A DNA stretch of 64,000 nucleotides from Macrobrachium rosenbergii (lineage: Eukaryota > Arthropoda > Malacostraca > Decapoda > Palaemonidae): positions 41,959,009-42,023,008 of the forward strand of contig NC_089767.1 in the NCBI RefSeq assembly GCF_040412425.1, given 5' to 3'. Below are positions 1-13,322 of the stretch, in pieces. The notes beneath the pieces were generated by a model that ran no database searches, was not told the DNA's origin, and saw only the letters and a list, made by a program, of their open reading frames with translations. Made by a program: the position numbers and the translations under genes. Position 1 is the first letter of the stretch; each line of letters begins with the position of its first letter.

Positions 1-265
1 TATGTTGATCATCCACCCTCCAATCACCAAACACACCAAGTTGCAGCCCTCTAGCCTCAATATTTTTTTAGTTTTATTTAAGGTTAAAGATAGCCATAAT
101 CGTGCATCTGGCAACGGTATAGGCCAGGCCACCACCGGGCCGCGGCTCATACATCATTATACCGAGACCACCGAAAGATAGATTTAGTTTCGGTGGGCCT
201 TGATTATACGATGTAGCGGCTGTACAGAAAACGGGATCGCGCCGAAGAAACTTCGGTGCATTTTT
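1..265 (+). repeat. Family A hairpin repeat, copy 1 (left part outside window)
   Basis: The copy begins inside the long hairpin (TTGCAGCCCTCTAGCCTCAA) and keeps the GAGACCACCGAAAGATAGAT and CGCCGAAGAAACTTCGGTGC parts of the 3' half. Confidence 0.8.
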
Positions 266-410
266 TACTTGTTTTTTCCCGTGTACATGAAACTATGATG
301 TATTTACAAAATGACCTTTTATTGTTTTACTGTTTTGCACGATGGAGTTGCGCAGCGTCATGTGTTATCACTGATTAAGATGGTTTTTAACATACGTATA
401 TATGTGTGTG

Positions 411-605
<195 letters not shown>

Positions 606-775
606 TGACCTCTTGGAAAGATACTTACAAGATAGGAATCTATAAATCTATAAGGTCAGATACGGGAGAGATTCATTTCCTTGCTTTCCAAACGATAATA
701 TATTATATTCTACTTTTAGGTCATTGCCATGTTGAATTTTTATGTTTTAAATGAATGAGATTGATGTACATATAC

Positions 776-780
<5 letters not shown>

Positions 781-861
<81 letters not shown>
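781..861. repeat. (TA)n microsatellite
   Basis: Nearly pure TA repeat with CATATACA-type edges. Confidence 0.95.
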
Positions 862-866
<5 letters not shown>

Positions 867-1178
867 CAGTATATGTATATAATATAAATATAAGTAATGC
901 AAATCACTGAAAGGTTTTTTTCACTTTGCTCTTTAAGAATTTTCAGACCACCGAATGAGGCTTTTCGAATATAAGATTTAGCAATGTCGATTGGTACCAT
1001 TTATGGCAAAGGACCTGTTGCTCGTTGTATTCAGCGCTTATGAAAGGAAGAACCCTTGGTTGCCAGATTTTAATTCCGCCGGAAGTAAGATCGATTTCAA
1101 ATATGATTTTTTTTATTTTGTAGATTTTTCTGAAAATTTTTTAAATATATTTTTAACTTGAGTCAGATATTTTTTTAT

Positions 1179-2004
1179 AACAAATTGTCTTGTGGGCAGT
1201 CAAATACATTGTCTCGTTGATATCTATATAAACAAATTGTCTTGTGGGCATCTGCAGAACAAATTGTCTTGTAGGGATCTGTATAACAAATTGTCTTGTA
1301 GGGATCTGTATAACAAATTGTCTTGTGGACATCTGTATAACAAATTGTCTTGTAGGGATCTATAGAACAAACTGTCTCGTAGGCATCTATAGAACAAATT
1401 GTCTTGTAGGCATCTATAGAACAAATTGTCATGTGGACATCTATAGAACAAATTGTCTTGTAGGCATCTATAGAACAAATTGTCATGTGGACATCTATAG
1501 AACAAATTGTAGAACAAATTGTCAGGGACATCTATAGAACAAATTGTCTTGTCATTCTAGAACAAATTGTCATGGCATCTATAGAACAAATTGATCAAAC
1601 AAATGTCTCAGGCATCTATAGAACAAATTGTCTTGTAGGCATCTATAGAACAAATTATCTTGTAGGCATCTATAGAACAAATTGTCTTGTAGGCATCTAT
1701 AGAACACATTGTCTTGTAGGCATCTATATAACAAATTGGCTTGTGGATATCTGTATAACAAATTGTTTTGTAGGGATCTACAGAACAGTTGTCTTGTGGG
1801 CATCTTTATAAAAAATTGTCTTGTAGGCAAATATAGAACAAATTGTCTTGTAGGCAAATATAGAACAAATTGTCTTGTAGGCATCTATAGAACAGATTGT
1901 CTTGTAGGCATCTATAGAACAAATTGTTTTGTAGGCATCTATAGAACACATTGTCTTGTAGGCATCTATAGAAAAAATTGTTTTGTAGGCATCTATATAA
2001 CAAA
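1179..2004 (+). repeat. 27-bp minisatellite, about 30 copies
   Basis: The unit reads AACAAATTGTCTTGTAGGCA then TCTATAG, with frequent single-base variants and a few shortened units near 1510-1600. Because 27 is a multiple of three it keeps several frames open on both strands, giving repetitive pseudo-peptides that are not genes. Confidence 0.95.
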
Positions 2005-2297
2005 ATACATATATTGACCTCAGCTGGGCGTAATATATTTCCTTTATTAATGATATTAGGTCAAGTATGTACCGCAAAAACCTTGCTATTGACCACGAAA
2101 AGAGCCACATGAACTAATACCGGTTATTTAGAGTTGTGATAAAGCTAGACAGGTGTAGTGGTTTGTGCCGCTGTAGACAGCTGTACCAACTTACCGACGG
2201 AGGAATTGTAGGAGTTTAAATGTTTAACTGCCTATTTTCCATTTTATTTAATACTTTTTTATTTATTTATTCATTTCAGTTGGTCTGTTTAAGATGC

Positions 2298-2358
<61 letters not shown>
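2298..2358. repeat. (TTA)n microsatellite
   Basis: About 20 TTA units. Confidence 0.95.
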
Positions 2359-2432
2359 CTGGGTTTTTGATGTTTATTGCGTTGCAATGATAGATAGAGT
2401 TTGTTGAATTTCTTTTATTCGATATATTTTAG

Positions 2433-2437
<5 letters not shown>

Positions 2438-2510
<73 letters not shown>
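2438..2510. repeat. (TA)n microsatellite
   Basis: Pure TA run grading into CATACATACACACA. Confidence 0.95.
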
Positions 2511-2512
<2 letters not shown>

Positions 2513-2569
2513 CATACACACACACATACATATATATACAAAATATATATATAAGAACACTTGTGTGTC

Positions 2570-2570
2570 T

Positions 2571-2645
<75 letters not shown>

Positions 2646-2768
2646 GTGAAAATTAGAGGTATGGATGTGCACGTTTTATTTTCAATGGACACGAAAGCGA
2701 TGGTCAGATCTCTCTCTCTCTCTCTCACTCACACACACTCACAGCGTGCGTGATTATGTCTGTGAAAA

Positions 2769-2810
<42 letters not shown>

Positions 2811-2903
2811 ACTGCGTGCGTGATTATCTCTCTCTCACTGCACATTGTGAAAATTAGAGGTATAAATGTGAATTTGTATTTGTAATGAAAAAAAATCTAT
2901 GGT

Positions 2904-2955
<52 letters not shown>

Positions 2956-3027
2956 ACACACACACATTGTGAAAATTAGAGGTATAAATGTGAATGTTGT
3001 ATTTTTAATGAATAAGAAATCTATGGT

Positions 3028-3089
<62 letters not shown>

Positions 3090-3120
3090 TCACACACACA
3101 CACACTCACAGCGTGACAGC
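2570..3120 (+). repeat. Tandem segments separated by long CT tracts
   Basis: Three copies of a block of about 65-70 bp, starting TTGTGAAAATTAGAGGTAT and ending ATGGTCARATCTCTCT, lie at 2644-2712, 2845-2912 and 2967-3034. Each runs into a (CT)n tract, with CACACA steps between. Confidence 0.85.
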
Positions 3121-3614
3121 GTGAGAAAAAAAAAGCGAGCAACTCGGAAATCATCATATGGGAGCAAATGGAATGGAGTTTGAGTTCGTAGATCGCCACG
3201 CTGTCAGAATGAGTCATCAACGAATCCACGCGACGCCAGGCCTTAACGTGTGCGTATACACGTCAGATAAAGGCTGTAAATCGGAAATGATAATTTTCCT
3301 TATTCCATTTATTGTTTTCACACCATTCAATGCTTCGGTGCAATATCCTGAAATGCTTTCGTCGGAGGAAGCATATTATGTTCCCGGTACGACTTCTGAG
3401 CCGTTATCGATTTGACATGGTTACCAAACATGCCGATTTCAAATCTCGCATTTGTGGTGTGTTAGAGTTAGCATATATTTTTTTTTATTAATTTTTATTC
3501 ACTTTTACATTTTTATTCATTTAATTTCCCATGCGCGTAAGATTCGAACGGAATTTTGTGAAAGTTTTAACCGCATGACTCATCTGCAATAGCCATATTG
3601 ATGATGTCATTTTT

Positions 3615-4056
3615 TAGTTTTCTGCAAGAGAAAACTGTTGTGCCGGCTTTGTCTGTCCGTCCGACTTTATTCTGTCCGTCCTCAGATCGTAAAAACTACT
3701 GAGGCTAGAGGGCTGCAAATTGGTATGTTGATTATCCACCTTCCAATCATGAAACATACCATATTGCAGCCCTGTAGCCTGAGTAGTTTTTATTTTATTT
3801 AACACTTTCCTATCTGTACAATTATTATATCACCGAGCGTACCTGAGACCCAAGTTAGCCATAATTGTGCTTCTGGCAACGATATAGGATAGGCCACCAC
3901 CGGGCTGTGGTTGAAGTTAAGGGCCGCAGTTCATACAGCATTATACCGAGACCACCGAAAGATAGATCTGTTTTCGATGGCCTTGATGATAAGCTGTAGC
4001 GGCTGTACAGAAAACTTGATTGCGCCGAAGAAACTTCGGTGCAAATTTTACTCGTT
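3615..4056 (+). repeat. Family A hairpin repeat, copy 2 (near full length)
   Basis: It starts with AGTTTTCTGCAAGAGAAAACT, a small hairpin. Inverted arms then follow around CTGAGGCTAGAGGGCTGCAA and TTGCAGCCCTGTAGCCTGAG, then GAGACCACCGAAAGATAGAT paired with the downstream TTTTCGATGG, then CCGAAGAAACTTCGG at the right end. At about 440 bp it carries roughly 60 bp of extra sequence compared with other copies. Confidence 0.85.
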
Positions 4057-4603
4057 TTATTTGTCGGTTAGTATTTGTTGTAGTTTGGGGGACCACCCTA
4101 TCTGCGTTTATTTTTTGTTTATTTTTTTTATTTTTAGTTTATGATGTGATGTACATAATATACTAGATCCTTTGAGGAAATAGCAAAACTGATGTATATA
4201 TAGTTATACCAAAGTGATGTCATTTTCATTTATATTTCAAATAACTGAAGATTCATAATTTCCGTTTCGGCTTAATCTCCAGCCGGGGTCGCTGTTTTCG
4301 ATGAGCCTTTTCCAGTTGTTTCTAACTGTCATGGAATGGCTCATTTCATAATTTGTTTTGTCATTTGTTTTTTGGACGAATGCCCTTTCTGAATAAGGGA
4401 ACGCCTTTTTAAAAGGTATGGGAAATTGCAGGAGTAAAGGAAAACAGAAGTGAGGAGTGAATTCCTAAGCTTGTTAGCAGAGGAAAAGTACTACGTGTAA
4501 TAATATATACATATATATAAATATGTATATATATATACATATTTATGTACATATTTACTGTATATACATACATACACACACCCATATATATATATATACA
4601 TAC

Positions 4604-4616
<13 letters not shown>

Positions 4617-4672
<56 letters not shown>
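4617..4672. repeat. (TA)n microsatellite
   Basis: Preceded by CATA steps from 4565. Confidence 0.95.
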
Positions 4673-4677
<5 letters not shown>

Positions 4678-4967
4678 TTTAGTCGCCTGAGCATTTCAAG
4701 TCCCACTTTTCCATATTTTAAATTACCTGTCAACCAATCATTTACTTCATTTCCACCCTTCACTGCCTGTCTATAGCCCCGTGTATGACCTTGAGGATTT
4801 TACACATACATGTATTGAGTACAGCATACATGATTAGTATGCTCGTATGCGTGCGGGCATACCCACTGACAAACCTCGCTTTGAAGCTCTCAGACAAATT
4901 GTGTACCTTTAGGGCTGAATCACCTCTAATCATGTTTCTCGAAGGTCCTTGCGTTGTTTATTCCCCG

Positions 4968-5255
4968 GAGGGGGTTAGTGAAGTCAGTGCACCTCATGCG
5001 GTGCACTGTAGGCATTACTTGAGGGTTCTTTGTTCCAGCGTGTATTCCGTGGCACCTAGCTGCAACGCCTTTCGTTCCTTTCACTGTACCTCCTTTCATA
5101 ATTTTTTATTGATTCATAGTGCAACTGCTGTGAGGTTTTATTCCTGTCACGCCTCTCAAACCTTTTACTGTCAATTCCTTATCAGCGCTGAATGACCTGA
5201 TAGGTCCCAGTGCTTGGCCTTTGGCCTAAATTCTATATTCAGTTCAATTCAACTT
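4968..5255 (+). repeat. Family B dispersed repeat, copy 1
   Basis: It begins with the hairpin AGTGCACCTCATGCGGTGCA, runs through CTGCAACGCC and GTGCAACTGCTGTGAGGTTT, and ends CAGCGCTGAATGACC ... TTTGGCCTAAATTCTATATT followed by AATTC-type sequence. SINE-like size; no tRNA boxes seen. Confidence 0.8.
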
Positions 5256-5422
5256 CAGTTACTCGACACCCGTAGCAATGAGCGAAGTGTGGAAATCGCT
5301 CGCAAAAACAAGCGTCTGTGTTGTGGTGATGTCTGGATCGCCTCGCCGGGTGCGAGACACCTGCGCCTTCTGAAGTATGACGAGTCCCCGGAACGAGCTA
5401 GGAAAAGTTTGGAGCGAGGCAA

Positions 5423-5426
<4 letters not shown>

Positions 5427-5475
<49 letters not shown>
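5427..5475. repeat. (CT)n microsatellite
   Basis: Pure CT run just right of family B copy 1. Confidence 0.95.
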
Positions 5476-5477
<2 letters not shown>

Positions 5478-6082
5478 GAGTCGCAGTCACTCCACGGGAC
5501 ATGTGAATTCGAACCTGCAGAAAAAGTAGAATTTGACGACGCGACTTTTCTGTCCTCCTAGGCAGGAGGACGCCTTCAGGAGTTGCTGCTGCCTCCCTGT
5601 CTGTTGAGAACCTACGCCCTATACTCCCTTTTAAAGCGTCGGGAGCGCTTGGCGTCTCCTGGTGGTTGCCCATCCAAGAACTGACCAGACCCAGTGTTGC
5701 TTGTCTTAGCTGATTGTACACACACACCCATACACACATATGTTACATATATATATACATTTTATATGAAACTCCCTTTAAATTAATTTTTTTTAGATTC
5801 ATATTGATTTTCCTTACGGCGTCAATAACCTAGATATTGCGACGCCAGTTTCAGTTACCATAATTCAGTCAATCAATGCAAGCTGTTGTTTTAATGCTGA
5901 ATTGATTTACCTGTGTGGTCATTGATATTTTCACCTGCGCTTTAATGTTTCTCTTTGTCGAATTTTTGATCATGTATAGATATCAAAACCAGTGAAAGGT
6001 TGCATAGCATAATATTTATTGGTTTTGTGTCTCTCCCTTATGAAATTTAGAACATTTTAAACAATGATTAATAATGTTCACT

Positions 6083-6335
6083 GTCCTAAAATGGAAAACT
6101 GCAGTATCTGCAAAATTTTCGAAATTGAGATATGCCACCTACTTGGGCTCGTGAAACTCTAATACACAAGTTACTGCAGTTTCAGAATGATTCTTCGATG
6201 CTTTCCATGAGTATTTAGGGGGTCCCGTTTGCAGTATCTGCAAACTCAGTAGTAAGGCAGGGAAAACTGCAGTATCTACCATTTTTCTCAGTTTTGAATT
6301 TTTGCAGATACTACAGTCTTCCATTTCAGGGCAGA
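6083..6335. mobile_element. Family E foldback element (single copy)
   Basis: The left arm CTAAAATGGAAAACTGCAGT ... and the right arm (6286-6332, reverse complement CCTGAAATGGAAGACTGTAG ...) match at about 38 of 45 positions by eye. A small palindrome TTTGCAGTATCTGCAAA lies inside near 6229-6245. About 250 bp, no coding sequence. Confidence 0.65.
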
Positions 6336-7951
6336 TTACATATCTACATAATCTCTGTTCCATTTCCTGTATCCCTTACATCCTCACTGTACTAACTGAT
6401 TTACTCTTGACAGTTTACACTTCTCTTCTGCTGATTTTCTTCTTTCGGTGAAGCCATTTCTCCTTGCACTAAGAAAAGGGTGGTGGAAAAGTATACTGCG
6501 TGAGTGAAGATCAGTCGAAAATGCAAGCCTTGTTTATTGAGACGATACATGGAAACGTTTAGACATGCTCTCGCGAGCACCCTCTGGTAGAAGATCTGAC
6601 AAATTCTGTCTAAAGTTGGAATGGATGAATATTTGTTTCTCACAAGTCGTGAGTTTTATTTTATATATAGTGAGCAGAAACCATATACGTATGTTTATGA
6701 TAAAGACAATATCTATTTTTTTTCTTGGAAAATCTACTTAGAATTTGATATGCTGTCATGTTACCCCATTTTCTTTGAAGGTAATGGTCTGAATTATATC
6801 AGAAAGCCCAAACCAGTAGCTTTCTGATTATATATAATTTTGCCTACTTCTGATAAATTGTAGGTGTTTGAACAAAAATTGACAAGTATACCCAAATATC
6901 TTGAATACATACAATAAATAACATTCAGTATTTGCTATCATTTTTGGATTTACATGTGTTTCATTCGCTGCTAAATTTTAAGTGGTGGTATAAGTGTGAA
7001 TATATCAGAAAGTGCGGTTACGCCCCTCACAACTACAGCTCCTCTTCCTACAAGGAAAGCCAAGGAATGATCACTCTTCCGGAGACGCTGAAAGCACAGA
7101 TTTAGCTCAAAGGTCCAATTTTTTTTTAAGCTTGAGTGTATAGGTTTGGCATGCTTCACAGCTCTAATCCCTTGGCGCAAGGAACACTGCAAGGTACCTC
7201 TAGCATGCTGCTTCTCATTGATAAGCACTTCCTCACTCTTGGCAGAATCTGAGGATGAATTGGAGTGCAATCTGGTAGCATTGGCACTGTTCAAGCAAGT
7301 TTGGTTCGTTGGGGCGTGGTGTTTGGTTGAAGTATTGTGGGTAAAATGTGAGCGTTCTTTTGCAAATTGCTGGAAATTGTGGCTGATGAGAGAATGAGGC
7401 TGGTCAAGTTGTCAGACGATCCTATCCATCAGCACAGTTATTGTAGGCACTTCATCATCTGGTCCACAGTGGGACTGCAGGTGTTGAACTTATTGCAGAG
7501 ATATTTCAGCATTACTGCAGTAGACAGTGATCTGATGCTCAAAGCTGGTTCAGAGTGATTATTCGTGGCTGCTGTTTTGTATTGGCCAGTCAGTGTGTTC
7601 CAGGCCAACTGGGGAGAGTTTAGTGATGCCTGTTTTAAGTGAACTTGTGAGCTTGTAGTCAGTTACTGTGGGTGTACCACTCTTACGGTAACTTGTTAGA
7701 GCCAGTAACCATCTTCTGGGCAGCCACTTTGTGAAGATCAGTTCGATTGCATACTCGTCTTGGGGCATTTTTTTATGCCCGCATAAGATCTATCTATATT
7801 TTTAAACACCTGTTTCTGTAGTTGCTTGGTGGTTTGTTTGCTTCGAAGAGTCCATGTTTTATCCGCCAGTTTATTTATAAAATGAAGTGAAATGAAAAGA
7901 TACTTGAGTTCTACTTGTAAATTTTTGTCGACTTGCTGAAATTTTGGTTTA

Positions 7952-8742
7952 TGGTACTTTATAGACTCATTCATATAACCATTTGGACTCGGTACTTTAT
8001 AGACTCATTCATATAACCATTTGGATTCGGTACTTTATAGACTCATTCATATAACCATTTGGACTCGGTACTTTGTACTCATTCATATAACCATTTTAAT
8101 TCGGTACTTTATAGACTCATTCATATAACCATTGGGATTTGGTACTTTAGAGACTCATTCATATAACAATTTGGATTCAGTACTTTATAGACTCATTCAT
8201 ATAGCCATTTGGATTCGGTATTTTATAGACTCATTCATATAACCATTTGAATTCAGTACTTTATAGACTCATTCATATAACCATTTGGATTCAGTACTTT
8301 ATAGACTCATTCATATAACCATTTGAATTCAGTATTTTATAGACTCATTCATATAACCATTTGGATTCAGTACTTTATAGACTCATTCATATAGCCATTT
8401 GGATTCTGTACTTTATAGACTCATTCATATAGCCATTTGGATTAGGTATTTTATAGACTCATTCATATAACCATTTGAATTCAGTACTAGACTCATTCAT
8501 ATAACCATTTGGATTCAGTACTAGACTCATTCATATAACCATTTGGATTCAGTACTTTATAGACTCATTCATATAACCATTTGGATTCAGTTCTTTATAG
8601 ACTCATTCATATAACCATTTGGATTCAGTACTTTATAGACTCTTTCATATAACCATTTGGACTCAGTACTTTATAGACTCATTCATATAACCATTTGGAC
8701 TCGGTACTTTATAGACTCATTCATAATAACCATTTGGCTTCA
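7952..8742 (+). repeat. 38-bp minisatellite, about 21 copies
   Basis: The unit contains TACTTTATAGACTCATTCAT, ATAACCATTT and GGATTCGG or GGATTCAG. Some units lose TTTATAG (for example near 8485 and 8521), giving shorter repeats. Confidence 0.95.
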
Positions 8743-8969
8743 GTCTGTTAATCTGTTGTAAACATTCTTCATACCCAGATTTTACCTCAAGTTTTTTAAT
8801 CTTGTCAGTGTTTGAGTGATTGAAATGAAAGCGGGCCACTAGTCCTGGAGGTTTCATGGTTCCATACAAGCGTAGGCTAAGGTGGCCTTTCTTCCATCCA
8901 TCAGTGGGACAACCCGTAATGGATCTTTCCCATTCTTTTCTCCTTAAAAAAAAAAGGCAGTCTTCGTTC

Positions 8970-8973
<4 letters not shown>

Positions 8974-9021
<48 letters not shown>
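8974..9021. repeat. (GA)n microsatellite
   Basis: Pure GA run. Confidence 0.95.
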
Positions 9022-9025
<4 letters not shown>

Positions 9026-9392
9026 AAACAATTTCATAAAGAGATTCAAATTTTATAATGCAGCCGATCTATCTTGCTTATTGTATAGCCAACGGTTAGA
9101 CTCAGAACCGTTATACATCATAGTGAAATGTGCTAAGTATCGGCTAGTCAAGAATATAAATTTATATAGGAAAAAATCTTGTGGGATTACAGCCATTAAA
9201 AGAATATTGTTTATTATAGCCTACAGTGAGAAAACGTAATTTATTGTACGACTTACACTGAGATATAGTATTTGTTATTGATGGGCTATGGTGACATTAG
9301 TCCTACGGCGTAGCAACAGACAAGCTTAAATTATTATGTACTAGTTTTGAAAAATATTTCAAGAAATACAAAGCTGTCGAGAAATATAGAGT

Positions 9393-9620
9393 AATTGAAT
9401 TGAATTGGACATAGAGTTTAGGCCAAGCACTGGGACCTATGAGATCATTCAGCGTTAGAAAGGAAATTGAGAATAATTAGGTCTGAAAGGTGTAACAAGA
9501 GGAAAGCCTCAAAGCAGTTGCACTATGAAATATTAGTTAAGAGAGGCTGGATGGAGGTACAGTAAGAGGAATGAAAGGTGTTGCAGCTAGGGGCCGAATG
9601 GACGCTGCAAATAAACTGAC
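9393..9620 (-). repeat. Family B dispersed repeat, copy 2 (partial)
   Basis: Minus-strand copy from GAATTGAATTGGACATAGAG to GGTTGCAGCTAGGGGCCGAA; the GTGCACC hairpin end is missing. Confidence 0.8.
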
Positions 9621-10510
9621 ATGTGTTCTTAAAAATTAACTTAAAAGCCTTGATCAGTTAACAGCACTGTTGAGTTCAAGCACCGAGGAGAGGAATTATA
9701 GGCGTCAGCACAATTTGGAAATGTGTCGAATGGCATTTAACGATAGATTAGTGTAGTACTACGCATCAAGACACCAATAAAAGATAAATATAAACGATAT
9801 GACGTGGCTATCGACCGAGAGATTGAAATGTTGAACCACTGAGAAAGATTAAAAACTCGGCTCTGAAATAGACCGATTGAAACGTGTATAGAAACACTAG
9901 AAATAAACTGAGAATTAGTACCATCGGGAGATTTAGAAAGGAGGCTTCGATATATAATGAAAATATATATAATTTTATTTTAAAGAACATATTCCTTAAA
10001 CATATTCCTTCTTGAATGAATGGTACTTAGAGTTGGTTAGGTCTAATCTGAATCCCAGCGAAGAGACCACGTGTTATTTAGGTCATGTTTGAAAATTTCA
10101 TTGGATAGGGCGGGTGGTATCACGTGGCGGTTATGTCCTGTATTGATTATTGACTTTTATGCTGGTTTCTCCTATACGTTAATGAATGAATGAATTGGAG
10201 TAATGCATTGATTTTGGTCATGTGCATTGGTTCAGATAGTGTCTAGAACGTTGTATGCTTTGTGTTGATATTGGTACAAAATTCAAATCTCTGCAACTCC
10301 CAATTTTCAACCCGTTTTTGGGGATAATTTCTGTCTTTAGTTGGACAAGTATAAGATATTTAAATCATCGTCAATTTTTTTATCATAAAATCTCAGAATA
10401 ACTATTAATAACCACTAGTCTCATAAAAACACCAATCTACAGTTCATTTAATTTTCTGCCCATGCGCGTTGCTCCTTTGTAGTAAAAGAGCGGGAAAACG
10501 AATGCGCATT

Positions 10511-10545
<35 letters not shown>

Positions 10546-11061
10546 GCACGTATAGCACAGTTCTCCCGACATCTTTACCCACACCATTCCCTGGCGTTGT
10601 AATTTTCCGTTATTGATGTTCACTTGATCAGCTGTAGTACTCTACGTATATTACGTTTTGATAGGCAAAGTTGATATAATAAAAAGTAACGTTGGTATAA
10701 ATTTATATAGTAATTATATAGGGATGATGATACGTTGATAAATTTCAGGGAATTGATTTCTGTTAGGAATGACACTTACAGTCTGTACATTAATTTTAAC
10801 ATTTTTTTTAATATTCTTTCATGCAACATCTATGAAATTATACGCTTTTCGTGAGTTTTATTAGAGAGGCTTGCTTCTTTGACATTTTATTTAGATATTC
10901 TTTGATACAGCATTTCCTCTGAACTTTCTTTTTTTTCTGGGGAATTCGGTGAATCCGGTTTCGTTTGGAATCGAAGAATGATTGTAACTTTTTTTTTTTT
11001 TTTACGCGAACCATTTACATGATTTTCATTATTGGTGCATACAAACCTTCCCTCCCCCCAC

Positions 11062-11065
<4 letters not shown>

Positions 11066-11114
<49 letters not shown>
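11066..11114. repeat. (CT)n microsatellite
   Basis: Preceded by a C-rich CCTCCCCCCACCTCTCC stretch. Confidence 0.95.
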
Positions 11115-11118
<4 letters not shown>

Positions 11119-11289
11119 ATTGTGCTCTTGACCGAAATTTTATAATCAAATATACTTCTTTGATTGCAATCGTTAATATTTTTATGACCATTTATTTTCT
11201 GTCGATTTATAATTAAGTTTATCTTATCCAACTGCAGAGAATTGAATTGTTGACACATTTTGAATTTAAAATTTTATCCATGACAAAAA

Positions 11290-11630
11290 AAGTAAAAAAT
11301 GCGCCAAAGTTTCTTCGGCACAACCGAGTTTTCTGTACAGCCGCTACAGCTTATAATCAGAGGCCACCGAAAATAGATCTATCGGTGGCCTCGGTATAAT
11401 GCTGCATGAACCGCGGCCCAGGAAACTTTAACTACGGCCTGGTAGTGGCCTATCCTATATCGTTGCCAAGAAGCACGATTATGGCTAACTTTAACCTTAA
11501 ATAAAATCAAAACTACTGAGGCTAGAGGGCTGCAATTTTGTATGTTTAATGATTGGAGGGTGGATGAACAACATACCAATTTGCAGCCCTCTAGCGTCAA
11601 TAGTTTTTAAGATCTGAGGGCGGACAGAAT
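11290..11630 (-). repeat. Family A hairpin repeat, copy 3 (inverted, 5' truncated)
   Basis: Minus-strand copy: the CCGAAGAAACTT right-end hairpin lies at about 11305, the long hairpin arms at 11510-11605, and the copy stops at the CCGCCCTCAGATC segment, so the first hairpin is missing. Confidence 0.8.
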
Positions 11631-12021
11631 CAACTAAAAAACTACAATTTGTTTTTTAAGTGGTCTCTTTTTGATAATCTGCTTTCTCGGTGATGGCCTG
11701 AAGCAGGACCGGAAGGCAGAAGTTACGACGCGTGAGGACACAAATAAGTTGAAGGAAATGCTTAGTTTAAACGTTTTTGCCCCAGTGACGTTCTGTGGTC
11801 ATTCATGCAGTTCGCGGGCGTTTTCTTTTGTGTTTTTGTAGTCTGTGTAAGTTTATGTATGTGCGTTTATTTTGCGCTTGTGAATATTCCTTTGTCTTTC
11901 ATTCACACACATACACATATATATGTATGCGTGTTTGTGTGTATAAAATATTTTGTACAGCGTACATATTTTATTACGTATGCGTTTTATATACTTGATT
12001 TGCAAATGTACACGTTTGTGC

Positions 12022-12163
<142 letters not shown>

Positions 12164-12577
12164 GTGTGTGTGCTTGCGTCTGCGTTTGTCTGTGTGATGT
12201 TAGAGTGTACAGACGCGCAGTCGTGAGTTTCACGGCAATTTATGTAATAAGAATCTGGGTTTATCAGATGAAACAGGAAACGCATTTCACTTTGCCCGAC
12301 GTAATCTAATCTAGCCTGACCTAATTTTCGAGGAATATTAGTACGTCGTGGAAAAGGTCACTTTTTGATCCATTACGCATATGACCTCACTGTTCAGAAT
12401 TTAAAAGCAAATACCAGTTTCCTAGGTGATATTGTTCCTTTGTATAAAAGAATGATTCGGAAAAAAGTAAGACAAGCTGAAGGACTGATAGGTGAAGAAC
12501 AGTGCTGGTATTGGTGTGACGTAAACTATGAAGCTAGCGAGATGGCTATCAACGGACATAAATTCCCAAAATTCCCG

Positions 12578-12877
12578 CAGGGGTAGTACCGTCAGTGCAC
12601 CTCACGTGGTGCACAGTAGGCATTTACTAAAGGGTCTTTGCAGCGTGCCTTCGGCCCCTAGCTGCAACCTCGTTCATTCCTTTTACTGTACCTCCGCTCA
12701 TGTTCTCTTTCTTCCATCTGGCTTTCCAACCCCTCTCCTAACAATTGATTATGCAACTGCGAGGTTTTCCTCCTGTTACGCCTTTCAACCCTCCTTACTG
12801 TTAGTTTCCCTTTCAGCAGTGAATGACCTTATAGGTCCCAGCGCTTTGGCCTAAATTCTACATTCCATTCTATTCTA
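12578..12877 (+). repeat. Family B dispersed repeat, copy 3
   Basis: Full-length copy with the AGTGCACCTCACGTGGTGCA hairpin and an ATTCTACATTCCATTC tail. Confidence 0.8.
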
Positions 12878-13094
12878 AATTCCCAAAATGCCATTATCGA
12901 AGAGATTGTAACCAACAAAATTTGACGTTTCCCTGATGAGTGCGGCTTTTAATAACTTTGTTTAATATGATTGAATCATAATTGTCGTAAATGTCTGCTG
13001 GATCAACTCGATTAAGCTTTTCTTGTCTTTAATTTGAAAAAAGGGTTTTGGAACTTTCGGAGAAAGAACAAGGCTGATGTAACCTCCTATATTT

Positions 13095-13175
13095 GGCCTA
13101 GCTTGTTTCATTCATATTTCCTGAGGGTGTATAAGCCCTGTTTGGAAATCAAATTTCATGTCATAGCTTGGTACT

Positions 13176-13244
<69 letters not shown>

Positions 13245-13322
13245 CACATTTCCTGACAATGTATAAGCCCTGTTTGGATAAACATTTTCAAAATCAAATT
13301 TCATCTCATATAGCTTGGTACT

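Noticed and set aside
1179..2110. Repetitive ORFs and a CRISPR-like periodicity
   Set aside because: Repeats are directly contiguous with no unique spacers; this is a 27-bp minisatellite in a eukaryotic genome.
3158..3415. 85-codon + strand frame
   Set aside because: Unique sequence between repeats, no motif and no flanking exon signals beyond chance.
4785..5195. 136-codon frame
   Set aside because: Most of it lies in family B copy 1, so it is repeat sequence.
6971..7770. Minus-strand frames that might be a gag-like or other retroelement relic
   Set aside because: I could not match any motif such as a zinc knuckle, protease or integrase; left as unidentified unique DNA.
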